From Fulvia fulva (lineage: Eukaryota > Ascomycota > Dothideomycetes > Mycosphaerellales > Mycosphaerellaceae): a stretch of 64,000 nt of DNA. The translations under genes and the position numbers were made by a program. Positions 39,501 to 49,945 of this stretch are shown here, one piece after another (the first letter of the stretch is position 1; each line of letters begins with the position of its first letter). The DNA lies in the NCBI RefSeq assembly GCF_020509005.1, contig NC_063012.1, positions 7,254,001 to 7,318,000 of the forward strand. Reading direction: 5' to 3'. A model generated the notes under the pieces. It searched no databases. It was not told the origin of the DNA and saw nothing but the letters and a program-made list of their open reading frames with translations.

Positions 39501-40170
39501 CGATATAGTAGTAGTACCTACGTATATTTACGAGGTAGGAAAGATCCTTGATATATATACCCGTAAGCGGGCAGGCAAGGTAAAGAAGGGGTATAAGCGT
39601 AAGGTAGATATATAGTATAAGGTGAAATGGGCTAGATATTAGAACGAGGAGGATAGTAAGACCTAGTAACCTATAGAGGATATGCTTAAATACGCGGCCG
39701 CCGCTATTATAGACTTTCACTATAACCGGCCGGAGTTGTCTACGCCTATAGGCTTCGTAGCTCTATCTAACTAGTCCCTACTAGCTACTAAGGTACTCGG
39801 GCTTAATACGATTAGGGTCATTCCGAAAGATACCGTTACGAATAAGTCGCCTCGAGCCTTACCTCTAATAGAATCTGCTCCGTATATATTCGATACTCGA
39901 GTAGAGCCTATAGAGCCTATAATAATACCTAACTTTGGTTATAAGGATTATACGCGAGTACTAGCCGAAGACAGACGTAGGTCTAGGGCAAGCTAGCTAA
40001 CTAGGTAACATGTTTCTCGAAGGAAGCCGGTCGAGGATAGTCTTAATAGAGCGAATACGATGTTATCGGATGACGATAGAGTACTAGAGGATAATTAGGC
40101 GTTCGCGCGATTATAGAGCTCGACAGGTAAGTAGCCTTATAAGGTAGATAACGCTTAGAGGACTAAGGCG
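33590..40170 (+). pseudogene. G2 gag-pol remnant
   Basis: Gag at about 33590-35600: a long Glu/Lys-rich coiled-coil-like stretch, an Arg/Gly/Asn-rich section near 34340-34590, and a retrotrans_gag-like core near 34660-35180. Protease region at about 35760-36060. A short clean frame at 36316-36582 lies between protease and RT. RT at about 36590-37250 ([35 protein letters not shown], box YLDNVLIFS). RNase H at about 37480-37850. Integrase at about 38200-38930 (ARTYKLVARKFYQP, VDFVIGLL, ILDRSKQQ, ETNRQSERTNQ). Chromodomain-like block near 39610-39720 (YKVKWARYQNEEDSKT). Stops are scattered throughout. Confidence 0.85.
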
Positions 40171-40190
40171 TGTTTTAAGAGGGGGGATAC

Positions 40191-40374
40191 TGTTACGGGT
40201 AGCCCGCGACCCCCTACTATAGCTACGTCGGCCGGGCTGAACCGCGGACCTTCCGTATCGAGTTAGCGCGGCTTAGCTTTGCTTTATAACTTCGCCGCGC
40301 CTTGCGCTCCTCTTTCGTAGCTTCGTAGAACAATAACTATCTCGTTCGGACCCTATAATACGCGCGCCCTTATA
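40191..40374 (+). repeat. 3' LTR of Gypsy G2
   Basis: 184 bp starting TGTTACGGG directly after a purine-rich tract (AAGAGGGGGGATAC, about 40177-40190). Confidence 0.95.
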
Positions 40375-40379
40375 TCTAA

Positions 40380-40500
40380 GAATATAAATAAGGAGATAGA
40401 GAAGTACCTCCGTGTCTTTATCGACTACGTATAAGGAGATTAGGTATAGTAGCTTCCGCTAGCGAAATTCGTAAAGAACAACTATATTATAGAAGTAATA
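40380..40500 (+). pseudogene. G1 integrase, middle part
   Basis: It continues from 33158 without a frame break: KNINKEIEKYLRVFIDYVQ, then LPLAKFVKNNYIIEVI, the conserved LP.AEFA.N block of Gypsy integrases. It is cut by the Fot1 element at the TA ending at 40500. Confidence 0.85.
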
Positions 40501-41633
40501 ACGTACTTTACTACCGAGCGGGCTATACTACCGAGCGGGCCACTTTTGCTAAGAACTGTACTACTTCTATAGATATAGCTATATAACTACTATTATAGTA
40601 TATATTGTCTTCAAACGAGGCCAAACTGACCTTAGCTGTCTAGGCTACGAAACGTAACGCGACAATTACGAATCGACTTACTATAAAGGTATACGACGCG
40701 TCTCGAACTATACTAGGGTATCGATTAAATAGACAACCTCCTCGGGGTGACTACGAGTCTAATTCGAAGAAGCTTATAGAGCTAGAAGAGAGGGTGATAC
40801 TTGAGTATATACTCGAGCTAGATCTTAGAGGTTTCCCGCTATTAAAGGCTAGTATACGAGCAATAGCCGATTTATTACTATAAGAGAAGGGTCTTAAGCC
40901 CGCTAGTCTTAATTAGACAGACAGGTTTATTAGGCGGTATCGTGAGCTAAAGGTTCGTATAACACGTAGATACGATCGTTAGCGAGCCCTAATAGAAGAT
41001 CTAGACGTTATCGAGAAGTAGTTCTTACTTATACGTAATATAAAGGAGAAGTATAGTATCCTTAACTAGGACACCTATAACTTCGACGAGACAAGGTTTA
41101 TAATAGGTGTTATTACGTCTTAGAGCGTCGTTACGGGTTTAGAAAGGCGTAGTAGAAAGAGGAAGGTCGTTTAATAGGGTAATAGAGAGGGAGTAGAGAG
41201 ATAGCGTATTAGATAGCTCTTATACGAAGCGGGATTAGTAAGCTACGTAAGTCTAATAAGGCCCTTATATAGCGGAAAGTACGAAAGCGCAAGTACATTC
41301 AGTCTAGAGGGTCTCTAACCTTCGATAAGGCGTCGTAATTAATACCTCTATAGGATACTAGGAGGTAGGAAGTGAGTAGAGAGTCGCTAGATAGTGTTCG
41401 GCTAGTACTAAGGCTACGACGCTATAAGCGATATAGCGAGTCGGGGTATAACGTACGTACCTATTAAGTAGACTCGCTAGATAGCGAAGAATCTAAAGAG
41501 GAATTGTCCTCCTAGTAACGATTCTATAGGATGTCGTCGTATTAAGATACCGTCGTAATTAAAGTAGAAGTAGTATAGTTCTTAGTAAAAGTAGCCCGCT
41601 CGGTAGTATAGCCCGCTCGGTAGTAAAGTACGT
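40501..41633 (+). mobile_element. Fot1/pogo-like DNA transposon, internally deleted
   Basis: 1,133 bp flanked by TA (40499-40500 and 41634-41635), with inverted terminal repeats of about 70 bp starting ACGTACTTTACTACCGAGCG. Each TIR holds two copies of CTACCGAGCGGGC. Removing the element and one TA restores the G1 integrase exactly. The transposase keeps the N-terminal helix-turn-helix region (TLAV..ATKRNATITN, about 40610-40780), the CENP-B-type region and the first DDE block (YNFDETRFIIGVI, near 41080-41110). The remaining catalytic blocks are not seen, which fits a large internal deletion. It is RIPped less severely than G1. Confidence 0.88.
40607..41200 (+). pseudogene. Truncated pogo-family transposase
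   Basis: Conceptual translation resembles Fot1-family transposases: SSNEAKLTLAV, SRTILGYRLNRQPPRG (HTH_psq-like), LEERVILEYILELDLRGFP (CENP-B DNA-binding), RRYDRQRALIEDLDVI, then YNFDETRF with the first catalytic Asp. It has stops, no ATG at the expected start, and sequence after about 41170 no longer follows the DDE domain. It is dead. Confidence 0.75.
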
Positions 41634-41635
41634 TA

Positions 41636-42535
41636 GGTATATCGCTATTCTTTATCGAACGAGGTCGTAATCCTCGATACTAGTAACTTTAATAGAGATA
41701 GCCTCCCTAAGCGTCTAATACCTACTAAGTAACGCCTATCCGCCGAAAAGGTAGAGCATTTTACTTAATAGATAAAGGACTTCTATACGTACCTATATAA
41801 ATACTTACGTTACGATTAAGCCCTATAAGTAGATAACGCTAATATATACCGTACTATACTACCGCGATATAGCCTAGGCGACCGTATCTATATTAATACT
41901 AAGAACTAGAAGTCATTACGCCTAGCTAAGAAGCTTAATATCAAATAGTTTAGACCGGTAATAATTACTACCGCGCTCGGTAAGAATACGTATAGTATTA
42001 CTCTACTAGAGACGATTCACGTATATAACTCCTTCTATTTAAATCTTCTCCGACTAGTAGATCTAGAAGATAACGTACGACCGCCGCCGATCGAGGTTAC
42101 TAATAAAACTAGTAATACGTTTAAGACCTAGGAGGTTAAACGCGTCCTAGATTCTAAGCCGAAGGGTAGAGGCATTACTATACTAGTAAAATAGAAGGGC
42201 TATTTAGATAGTAAGTCTACCTAGGAGCCCGCGAGCGTAGTATATAAGGATATACTAAAGGTAGTCGTAGACTTTAAGTATAATAACCTAACTAAGTCTA
42301 TACTAATCAACTTTTATCCGCTAGAAGATTAGATTCCGAATAAGACCTTAGTCGATATAAGGCCGGACGCGAACGTAATAGATCTAGTACCTTAGTTAAC
42401 CGTAACGGTATAGCCTTTATATAAAGGTCATAGCCCTATAGCTCTAGCTAAGGATAACTATACGCCTAATGCTAATGATAGCTATATTAAAAGGGTTTTA
42501 GTGTCTACTTCTAGTAAGTTATTAAAGCTAATAAA
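41636..42535 (+). pseudogene. G1 integrase C-terminal part and chromodomain
   Basis: It continues in frame as GISLFFIERGRNPRY (the SPFFA..G..PR block), then the GPY/F region (KLNIKQFRPVII, SITLLETIHVYNSFYLNLLR), then a chromodomain near 42140-42230 (VKRVLDSKPKGRGITILVKQKGY, RIPped). Copia B interrupts it at 42535; the last residues resume at 47986. Confidence 0.8.
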
Positions 42536-42753
42536 TGTTAAACAGGTACGAGTTGCGCAGCAGTGGAAGACGGCGGATCACACGAAAGACGAAGAAGGAC
42601 CTAATGGGATAGCGTGTATCTACATACAGTATCGCCGGTGTTGGTGTAGGTGTTTCAGGAGGGACAGCTGTACTCAGGACTTGACTAGCAAGCCCTGATT
42701 ACTAATCCCCCTAAGCACCTAATGTTGACCCTATGACCTGCATATTCTCAACA
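42536..42753 (-). repeat. 3' LTR of Copia B
   Basis: 218 bp, TGTTAAACAGG...TTCTCAACA on the + strand, next to the purine tract at 42754-42762 (reverse strand GAGTGGGAG). Confidence 0.96.
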
Positions 42754-42787
42754 CTCCCACTCAGGTCAGAAGGTCTCAAACAATCCC

Positions 42788-45700
42788 TTATACAAGCTGG
42801 AGCTGCCTTACAAAGTTTTGAAACTGCTGGCCATTGAGGGGCTTAGCCAGCCTATCAGCAACTATGTCCTTTATATGGCAGTAATCCACTGCAATCTTCC
42901 TTTGCCACGAGAGATTCCTGACATAGTGGTATGCAACATCAATATGCTTTGACCTGTCATGGACATGGGCATCTTTGACAAAGGTCAAAGCTGCTTGGTT
43001 GTCACCCATAAGCTCCACGGGTCTCAGCTCATCAACAGTACTGCTTGCCTTGATCCTAGGTTGGAATGAACACTCTCCAACCAGGTCAGGACACCTCATC
43101 TCCCTAAGGACTGCAGCAAGAAACTGTGACTGCTTGGCTGCTGCATTCATGGCCATGAACTCAGCCTCCATTGTTGATGTGGCAACAGACTTCTGCTTCC
43201 TACTCATCCAGGACATAGGTGATCCACAAAGGAACCATATATGTCCAAGGATTAAGACTCTGTCTGCCTTGTCCATAGCATAACCAGAATCTGAGTATCC
43301 CTGGAGAATACCTCCTCCTCTTCTGTACATCAAGCCCAGGTCCGGGTATGATCTCAGATACCTGGAGAGTTTCTTCAAAGCTCTAAGATGTTGCTTTGGA
43401 GGGTCAGCAACATATGAGCTGATTCTTCCAAGGGGGAAAGCAAGGTCTGGCCTTGTCATTGTCATTGGCCACATCCAGGTACCATTGCAACCCTGGTACT
43501 CCTGTTTGTTGCACCTCTCATCCATAGTAGCTGAAGGTCTCAGATCCTCATAGCTGTCTATAGGTGAGAGTGTGGGTGTGGCCTTCTCTGGAGAGATGCC
43601 CATCTTGGCAAGGTTAGTTTGGATGTAGTGTCCTTGATCAAGCTTTACAGTGCCTTGGGACCTGTCTCTTATAATCCTCATTCCAAGGATCTTCGTAGGT
43701 TCACCAAGATCTTTAATCTTAAACACTTTTCCAAGCTCAGCCTTAAACCACTGAACATCTGACAGCTTTGGAGCTGCAATGGGGATGTCATCCACATAGG
43801 TGAGGACCATGAGGTCTCTTCCTCTGTGGATGAGTAGGCATGGATCCACCTGGGACTAGGTGGATCCAATCTGTTCTAGCTTGGCAACACAGAGCTTGTT
43901 CCAATCTCTAGCTGCTTGCTTCAGTCCATACAGGCTTCTAAGGACCTTGAAGACCATATTTGGTGGAATTTCAACACCTAGGGGTGGGATCATGTAGATG
44001 TCTTCAAGAAGGCTGCTTTCGGTGAAAGCATTGTTCACATCCACCTGGTGTATCTCAAGATCTCTCTCACATACTACAGCCATGAAGACCCTAAGGGTAT
44101 CATGCCTAACAGTAGGTGCAAAGGTCTCTTCAAAGTCAACACCATATTTCTGTGAAAACCTTCTTGCAACCAGTCTTGCCTTGAACTCTTCAATGGCTCC
44201 ACTGATCATTCTTTTCACATCAAAAACCCACTTAGATGTAACCAGGCTTGCACCCCTTGGTGGTACAACTGAATCCAAGGTGTTGTTGCTTCCTAAGGCA
44301 ATAAGTTCTTTCTGGATTGCCTCTTTCCACATATGTCCCCAATTGGGGTCTCCCACTGCCTCCTTATAGGACTTTAGGATTGGCACTTCCTGCTGGTAGG
44401 CTATGGCCTGCCTAACAGCAGCAAATGCATATCCCTCCACATCATTCAGGATTTCCTCAACCCAGCTCATAGTTGGATCAAGATGAAACATCTGAGCAAT
44501 CAATGCCCTATGATGCTTGGCTTCATGCTCAGCAAAGCCATCATCTTCATCCCCCCTTGACCTCTTGTTGCCTGCAAGCTGAGGTGGCTGTTGAGGTTGA
44601 TCCTCCTGAACAAGTTCCTCTTCCTTTTCTTTTCTTGGAGTCCCCTCTACTCCACTCTTCTGGTACACTCTAATGTCTTTTGGAGGTTGGGGAAGTTGCA
44701 CAAACAGAGGCTTTGCCTGGAGCTGCTGTGGCTGCATTGATGAACTGGAGACCTGAGCAGGAGGTCTTCCAACGGGGTTTCTCTTCAGGGCTCTGCTTGA
44801 CTGGTTTGTGAAGGTGATGCCAAGATCCATATCACCCCCCCTTCTCATTCTCAAACCAGTCAACTTGCCCGTGTGTTTTGATGGCTTTCATGTCAGGCTC
44901 CCAGAAGAGCCATTGCTTTGTGGTGTCCTCCACATAGCCAACAAAGACAACTTCTTTACCCCTATTCATGAGCTCGTCACTTCTCAAGCCTTGAGGTTGG
45001 GATCTCGGGTCTACACAGACCACTGCTTTACATCCCTAGACTCTCAAATGGTCAACTGATGGTACCTGGCCAGTGAAGGCTTCTTCTAGTAAAAGAGTAG
45101 TACCATCTATTATTGGTCCATTTGGAAGTCTGTTTCTGACCACAGTTTGAGCAATAAGGGCCTCTAGCCAGAATTCAACTGGCATACTCGAGTCCTTAAG
45201 CATAGCTCTCACTGTATTCTCAGAGGCTTGGATTGACCTTTCCACAGGTCCATTCTGAAGTGAGTTGTAGGCATCAGTTGTGTCCATCTGAATGCCAAAC
45301 TCCTTCTCCCACTGTTTTAGCAAGGAAAGAATTTCCCTTGCACCATCACTACGGATTGCAGATAGAAAACACCTTGAGCTGTTCTCTACCTGAACCTTCC
45401 ATTCCTTTAGAGCTGTAGGAGCATCACTCCTAGCCTTCAAAGGGATTACCTACTTCTTCCTCAAGAAGTTGTCTACAATCTCAAGCCAGTACTTGAAGCC
45501 AAGTCTTGAGACTGCCCCTTGAAAAGGCCTATAGATGTCAATAGAGATGAGGGCCAGCCTCTCTCCTTTCCTCTCTGTGGCAGGTCCTTTGAACTTCCTC
45601 ATGTTTGCAAGGGAGCAGATCTTGCAGTTCTGGTGTTCAGAAGGAACAGGAATGGGATCTTTCTTGTCAGTGACTCTATGCAGGTTTCTTAGCAGTCCCT

Positions 45701-47261
45701 TGCTAAGGTGTGCACATCTTCTATGCTATAGCTCCCACTGGTCCTGGGACTCAGTGGCAGTCATAGCCTGTTCCAATTCACACTCAAAATGTGTACCTAA
45801 CTTGGACAGATCCAAGTCATGCTCCTGTAGAGAGGCATATGCTTGAGGCATAGCTTCAAGCTGCTCTGAAACACTTTGAATGAATGGAACACCCCCTCTC
45901 AGTTTTGTCTGGACAACAGGTTTTCCAGAAAGGGATTTAAGGGTGAAACTGGGTGGTTGGACAGCAAATTGTTGGCTGAACTGATTCCAAGAAACAAGAC
46001 TAACTCCAAGGCCAGGAACAAACAAGACATTTTCTAAGACAATTTGCTTTCCAGAAGGACCACCCATTACTGCACTTCCCATATGTGTAGCTTGTAGATA
46101 GCCACCCCCAACCTTGATCCACTTCCTCTTTTGAAGAGGCTTCAGTGTCCTGAATAGTGAATCTTGGTCAGTCATATGTGATGAAGCACAAGAGTCAAGC
46201 AACCACTCGGACGAGGGGTACTTGCCCTTGGCTTCCACAGTGGAATGGGCAACCTCATCAACATCATCATCTTCTGATGGTATCTCAGGGTCTGATGCGT
46301 CTTCCTGGGTCGCACGGGCCCTTGCAGGCTTCTTACTAGAGGAGGCCTTTGGCTTGCGGCTCTCCTTCATCTGCTTTGCAAGGTCCGTCATCACCTTGAG
46401 GACATCACGAAGGTTTGGTGATGATGACCTCCTACGAGGTGGTGACGGTTGTCTCTTAGCAGGGTAGGTAACCCTAGCTAGTTTGTCCTTGTTCCTAACA
46501 GCCTGCTGAGCTGCAGAAAGGTGTGGGCACTTGCTCATAAAATGGTCACCATTGCAGAGATGGCACGTGAGCTTGCCCTGGAAACCCTTCTTAGCGAACA
46601 TGGCTGTCCCTTGATGAATCATTGATTCTTGCTTCTCCCTAAGGATTGCAAGAATGTCTTGTGGTGAGAGATTCACCTGGGCATCAATTGCATCGCGAAT
46701 TGAGCCAAATGAGTCTGGCAGAGCTGCTAAGAGTTGCTGGATCTTTCTGTGCTCAGTCTTGATGTCTTGGAACTGAGGCGAGATTAAAACAGCCCTCCTT
46801 GCAATTGAGCTAAGCTCCTGCCAGGCGTCATCTATTGACTGGTCCTCTGTCATCACGAAATTGGTGTATTGCTGAAGCAAACTTCTTCCAGTAGCGAGAA
46901 GTCTTCTCTTGTATTTGGCTTCAGCCCATTCCCACAACTCCTTCGCATGCCGGATCTCGTATGTCATCTCTTGGTCATCTGTCGACAGACAGATGTACAT
47001 CTCATACAGGGCCGTTGCATTGTGCCGTCTGTACGATGCCTTCCTTATCGCTTGATCTAAAGGAAGGGATGACTCCGATGATGTAGAGGGTGTCGCTATA
47101 GATGGGGTTGCAGCGGGAATGTCCGTAATGATGTCTTCGAGGACCCAGTCAACCTGCTTTGATACTAGGTGTATTCTCATCAGCTTGAACCATGTTTCGT
47201 GGTTCTCTCTTGTCAGAACAGGTGCTGCTCTCTTTCTTGTAAACCCAGTCTCGTTCTCCAT
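42788..47261 (-). pseudogene. Copia B gag-pol, four stops and one frameshift
   Basis: It starts at the ATG at 47261. Gag and protease are open for 511 codons (47261-45726), with knuckle CHLCNGDHFMSKC and protease LLDSCASSHMT. The frame stops at 45726-45728 where family members have Trp (EL-stop-H for ELWH). Integrase is broken again at 45450-45452 (Trp to stop) and 45036-45038 (Trp to stop). A G7 run near 44838-44844 shifts the frame by +1. The linker, with LFVQLPQPP at 44681-44707, and RT are open from 44863 to 43856, where a Gln codon is TAG. RT end and RNase H are open from 43849 to 42788 with intact YVDD, DSGYAMD, TMEAEF and GDNQAA blocks. All four stops fit RIP transitions; the frameshift does not. 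Confidence 0.93.
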
Positions 47262-47745
47262 TTTTTGTAAGTTGAGGGACAGGTTGGCTGCCCTTAGGTA
47301 AAAGGATGTATTCGGTCGTACGCGATCGGATCGAAATGGGATAAAACGAACGCGAGGTTGATGGCGGAAAGGATGGCTATCCGCCGGGAAGGGGAGGAAA
47401 GTCGAAGGATCGTGTTAGTGCTGAGACACTGTAGCGTAACTCTCTTAGCAGAGGGGGTTTCTGAGACACTGCGGCTCTCTCAGAATGAACAGTTAGTCGA
47501 TGCGAACGCGATGTCCGGAGAGCGACTCTTCTTAGTAAGCTCGCCCACTTGTCTGAGGTATTGGCACAGGCTCCCTGACTCGGAGTCTGACAGTGCCTCA
47601 CTAGGCTCTTTCACGTCTTATATGCACCTACAGCACGGCTGTAGCTTCCTGTGCAAGGCGGGTGCGGCCTCCAGTCTGCCTTCCTTTTGTTCTGAAGAGG
47701 AATAACTCCAATACGACTTTGTCGAGGGTGAAACACCGAGTTGCT

Positions 47746-47762
47746 AACCCGGGCTCATAACC
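47746..47762 (-). other. Copia B primer-binding site (half initiator-Met tRNA)
   Basis: On the reverse strand GGTTATGAGCCCGGGTT adjoins the 5' LTR. It is identical to the Copia A site, although the two LTR sequences are unrelated. Confidence 0.75.
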
Positions 47763-47980
47763 TGTTAAACAGGTACGAGTTGCGTAGCAGTGGAAGACGG
47801 CGGATCACACGAAAGACGAAGAAGGTCCTAATGGGATAGCGTGTATCTATATACAGTATCGCCGGTGTTAGTGTAGGTGTTTCAGGAGGGACAGCTGTAC
47901 TCAGGACTTGACTAGCAAGCCCTGATTACTAATCCCCCTAAGCACCTAATGTTGACCCTATGACCTGCATATTCTCAACA
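47763..47980 (-). repeat. 5' LTR of Copia B
   Basis: 218 bp, 214 of 218 identical to the 3' LTR by direct comparison. Confidence 0.96.
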
Positions 47981-47985
47981 ATAGA

Positions 47986-48083
47986 CAAAATAAACAATAT
48001 AGAGGATAATAAAGCTTTCGTATTTACGCTAAGGAAGATTTAAGGATATACGCTTCGAGATAAAGGTGTTTTAGAGGGGGGAG
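47986..48083 (+). pseudogene. G1 Pol C-terminal end and polypurine tract
   Basis: It reads KINNIEDNKAFVFTL to the end of the G1 polyprotein. A purine-rich stretch GAGGGGGGAG (about 48074-48083) primes the 3' LTR. Confidence 0.7.
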
Positions 48084-48287
48084 TGTCACGGCCGCTCCGT
48101 AAGTAAAGGATTCGAAACTGATCACGTGACCCTGGATCACGTGACCCGGATGACTAAGCTCGGCCTAATGCCGACGCCGACACCTCGGCCTTTAAGTATA
48201 GGCCTCGTTCTTAGACTCTCTTCTCTCTTTAGCTATCGACTTCGTTAATACTATACCCTTATACCCTTATACTATAGTCTTATAACA
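48084..48287 (+). repeat. 3' LTR of Gypsy G1
   Basis: About 204 bp, TGTCACGGCC...CTTATAACA, directly after the purine tract. It is less RIPped than the internal region. It holds two CACGTG palindromes (48123-48128 and 48138-48143) inside a tandem 15-bp repeat, and repeated TATACCCT near 48252-48270. No matching 5' LTR is in the window, so the 3' end rests on the CA end alone. Confidence 0.7.
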
Positions 48288-49000
48288 AAGAATTTCCGTA
48301 ATATCTAAAGGACTAGTTAATACTATAGGGTTACTAAGTATAGCCTACGCTAATAGTATCGAAGAGACTTACCGGGACTATAGAGTCTATTATTAGAAGC
48401 TTATAGCGAGATATTAAGCGCTCCGCTAAGCTAATAGTCGATACACGCGAACACCCTATATTATTACTAAGCAACTGGCCTAAGCTTATAAAGAAAGCTA
48501 TATTCGATTAGAACTAGTATTATATTAAGACTCTTAGATTTTCGCCCTTCTAGATATTATACGCTATAGACGATAACGTTCCGCTATCCGATTAGTAAGT
48601 AATCGACCTACGCCGAGCGGAAGTAGTTAAGATACTTAATGCCGAAGCCCGTAGTAAGGACCCCTTAATAGTAGTATTACGAGCAGTACAGTACCTTGCT
48701 CGTAAGGACCGTATTCACCGTATAGTGCGTTAGCGTAATAAGCAGGTCAAGCGCCGCCGAGCATTAGTAAGCAACCAAGCAGTACGCCGACAGCATGACT
48801 TCTAGGTTAGCGAGCTCGCGCTCGTCAATAACGTTCACTTTGAGCAGGCAAAGTCCTATCACCTAACATGGACTGGCCTCTTCCGCATCGCCGAGAAAGC
48901 ACTAGGCGACCTCAATGGGTATGCCCTCGCGACATTGTAAGGCAAGCGACTTCAAGGTTGGCGACATACACGCCGTAGCTAACAAGCAGCGCCCTTGAGC
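48288..49000 (+). pseudogene. Retroelement integrase C-terminal relic
   Basis: One frame from about 48590 to 48980 reads VIDLRRAEVVKILNAEARSK, then a basic stretch, then VSELALVNNVHFEQAKSYH, WTGLFRIAEKALGDLNGYAL and GWRHTRR, with stops at two former Trp/Gln positions. The W.G.F.I.E....GY.L pattern matches the GPY/F end of Gypsy-type integrases. Mutation density falls from left to right. No LTR or target duplication is visible. It may be the truncated neighbour in which G1 landed. Confidence 0.5.
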
Positions 49001-49945
49001 GCTTGTGTGAGAAAGAGAGTACGAATGTTGATGGAGTTCTCAGCCTTCTGATTGGATGACACTGAATACAGCGCCAACACCCTGGTCACCGTAACGGCTA
49101 TATCAACGCCGTAGTGATCAGCTTAGCTAACCAGCGATCGAGAAACACTATCAACCCACATGGCACCGTACTACAACGCGATGACGACACGAGACGAACT
49201 CGACACCGACACGACATGATATAACAAGAGCATAGATAGCGCAGGGCGCAAGGATATTGGATACAGCCTGAGGGCTTCGCAACGTATTGGGCTGCTCAGC
49301 AAGCGCCCCGGCAGGAGTTTGGGATTGATGGATATGATACCCCCCGCATGGATACGGCGCATGTCACTTTCGGATTGGTTTGTATAGCAGGACGGCAGCA
49401 TCGGATCTTGCCGAGCATGGATACAGTCATTGTTGACGGCCTTGAGGGCCCGTGTGTGGAAAGAGAGTAGGGAAGTGGTCTGGCAGAAACACGAGATTGA
49501 CGCGGTGTCACGTGACCTGATTCAGGGTCCGGACACCTCCATCTTCAGAACAGCTTCGTAGACACTTCTATAGCATCGACATCACTACCACTTTTCTTGC
49601 TATTACCGAGGCAATTATGGAGGCCAAGATGCGTGATGCGAGGTCGACGAGGGGGTTGAGTGATGTTGATGTGACCTCTACGGCATAGCTCTACCATCAA
49701 GATAAGTCAAGAGCTTGTATGCGTGCAATGAGACTATCGACACTTCACCTGATGCAGAAGCAGAAGTCAATTAAACACGCAAAGCGTCATTCTAGGAACG
49801 TCAACGAGGGTCTTGAAGCCGCTATGGGAAAGCGTTCAGACGTGACAATTTTGTTCCACATCACCAAGAGACCTAATGTTAGCGTAGTGAGACCCTTGCG
49901 CGTCGAAGAGGGGGAGAAGAGAAAGCAAGGCATCTCGTTGCTTCA
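49001..49945. other. Intergenic DNA at the transposon/gene boundary
   Basis: Normal base use returns here, with CA and TG common again. No convincing gene is visible. Open frames at 49171-49511 (-) and 49719-50066 (+) are short, lack recognisable domains, and the latter runs into the SET gene on the other strand. Confidence 0.5.

Larger units (their letters stand above)
33159..40374 (+). mobile_element. Gypsy element G2, complete but RIP-inactivated
   Basis: A 7,216-bp chromovirus with two 184-bp LTRs and a perfect 5-bp duplication TCTAA (33154-33158 and 40375-40379), inserted in the integrase of G1. Gag, protease, RT, RNase H, integrase and a C-terminal chromodomain-like block can all be read through stops. 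The LTRs differ by a handful of transitions, and most of the element is depleted of CA/TG. It is a different family from G0 and G1. Confidence 0.95.
42536..47980 (-). mobile_element. Ty1/Copia retrotransposon B, young, lightly RIPped
   Basis: 5,445 bp in reverse orientation near the end of G1. The two 218-bp LTRs differ at four positions, three of them RIP-type. The flanking five bases are ATAAA (42531-42535) and ATAGA (47981-47985). The G1 frame reads best with ATAGA (KLLKLI-DKINNIEDNKAF), so the left copy has probably changed by one base. It has a half-tRNA primer site and a purine tract. The gag-pol is clearly readable but broken. It is the least damaged member of the B/C/D family in the window. 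Confidence 0.96.
6975..48287 (+). mobile_element. Gypsy element G1, host of seven nested insertions
   Basis: One RIPped Ty3/Gypsy chromovirus of about 6.4 kb spread over 41 kb. Its pieces are about 6990-8568 (gag), 13585-14647 and 19645-20011 (protease and start of RT), 25632-26859 (RT and RNase H), 32338-33158, 40380-40500 and 41636-42535 (integrase, GPY/F region, chromodomain), and 47986-48083 (C-terminus), then a 3' LTR. The protein reads through the joins when Copia A, D, G2, Fot1 and B are removed with one target-site copy each, for example EVI-GISLFF across Fot1 and RQSK-NINKEIEKYL across G2. No 5' LTR matching the 3' LTR was found; the sequence before gag (6795-6974) looks like the G0 LTR instead. 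Stops occur throughout. Confidence 0.88.

Noticed and set aside
44838..44844. G7 run in Copia B/C as a programmed frameshift site
   Set aside because: It lies in the integrase-RT linker, not at a gag-pol border; Copia A reads through this region in one frame, and the surrounding stops show the copies are dead.
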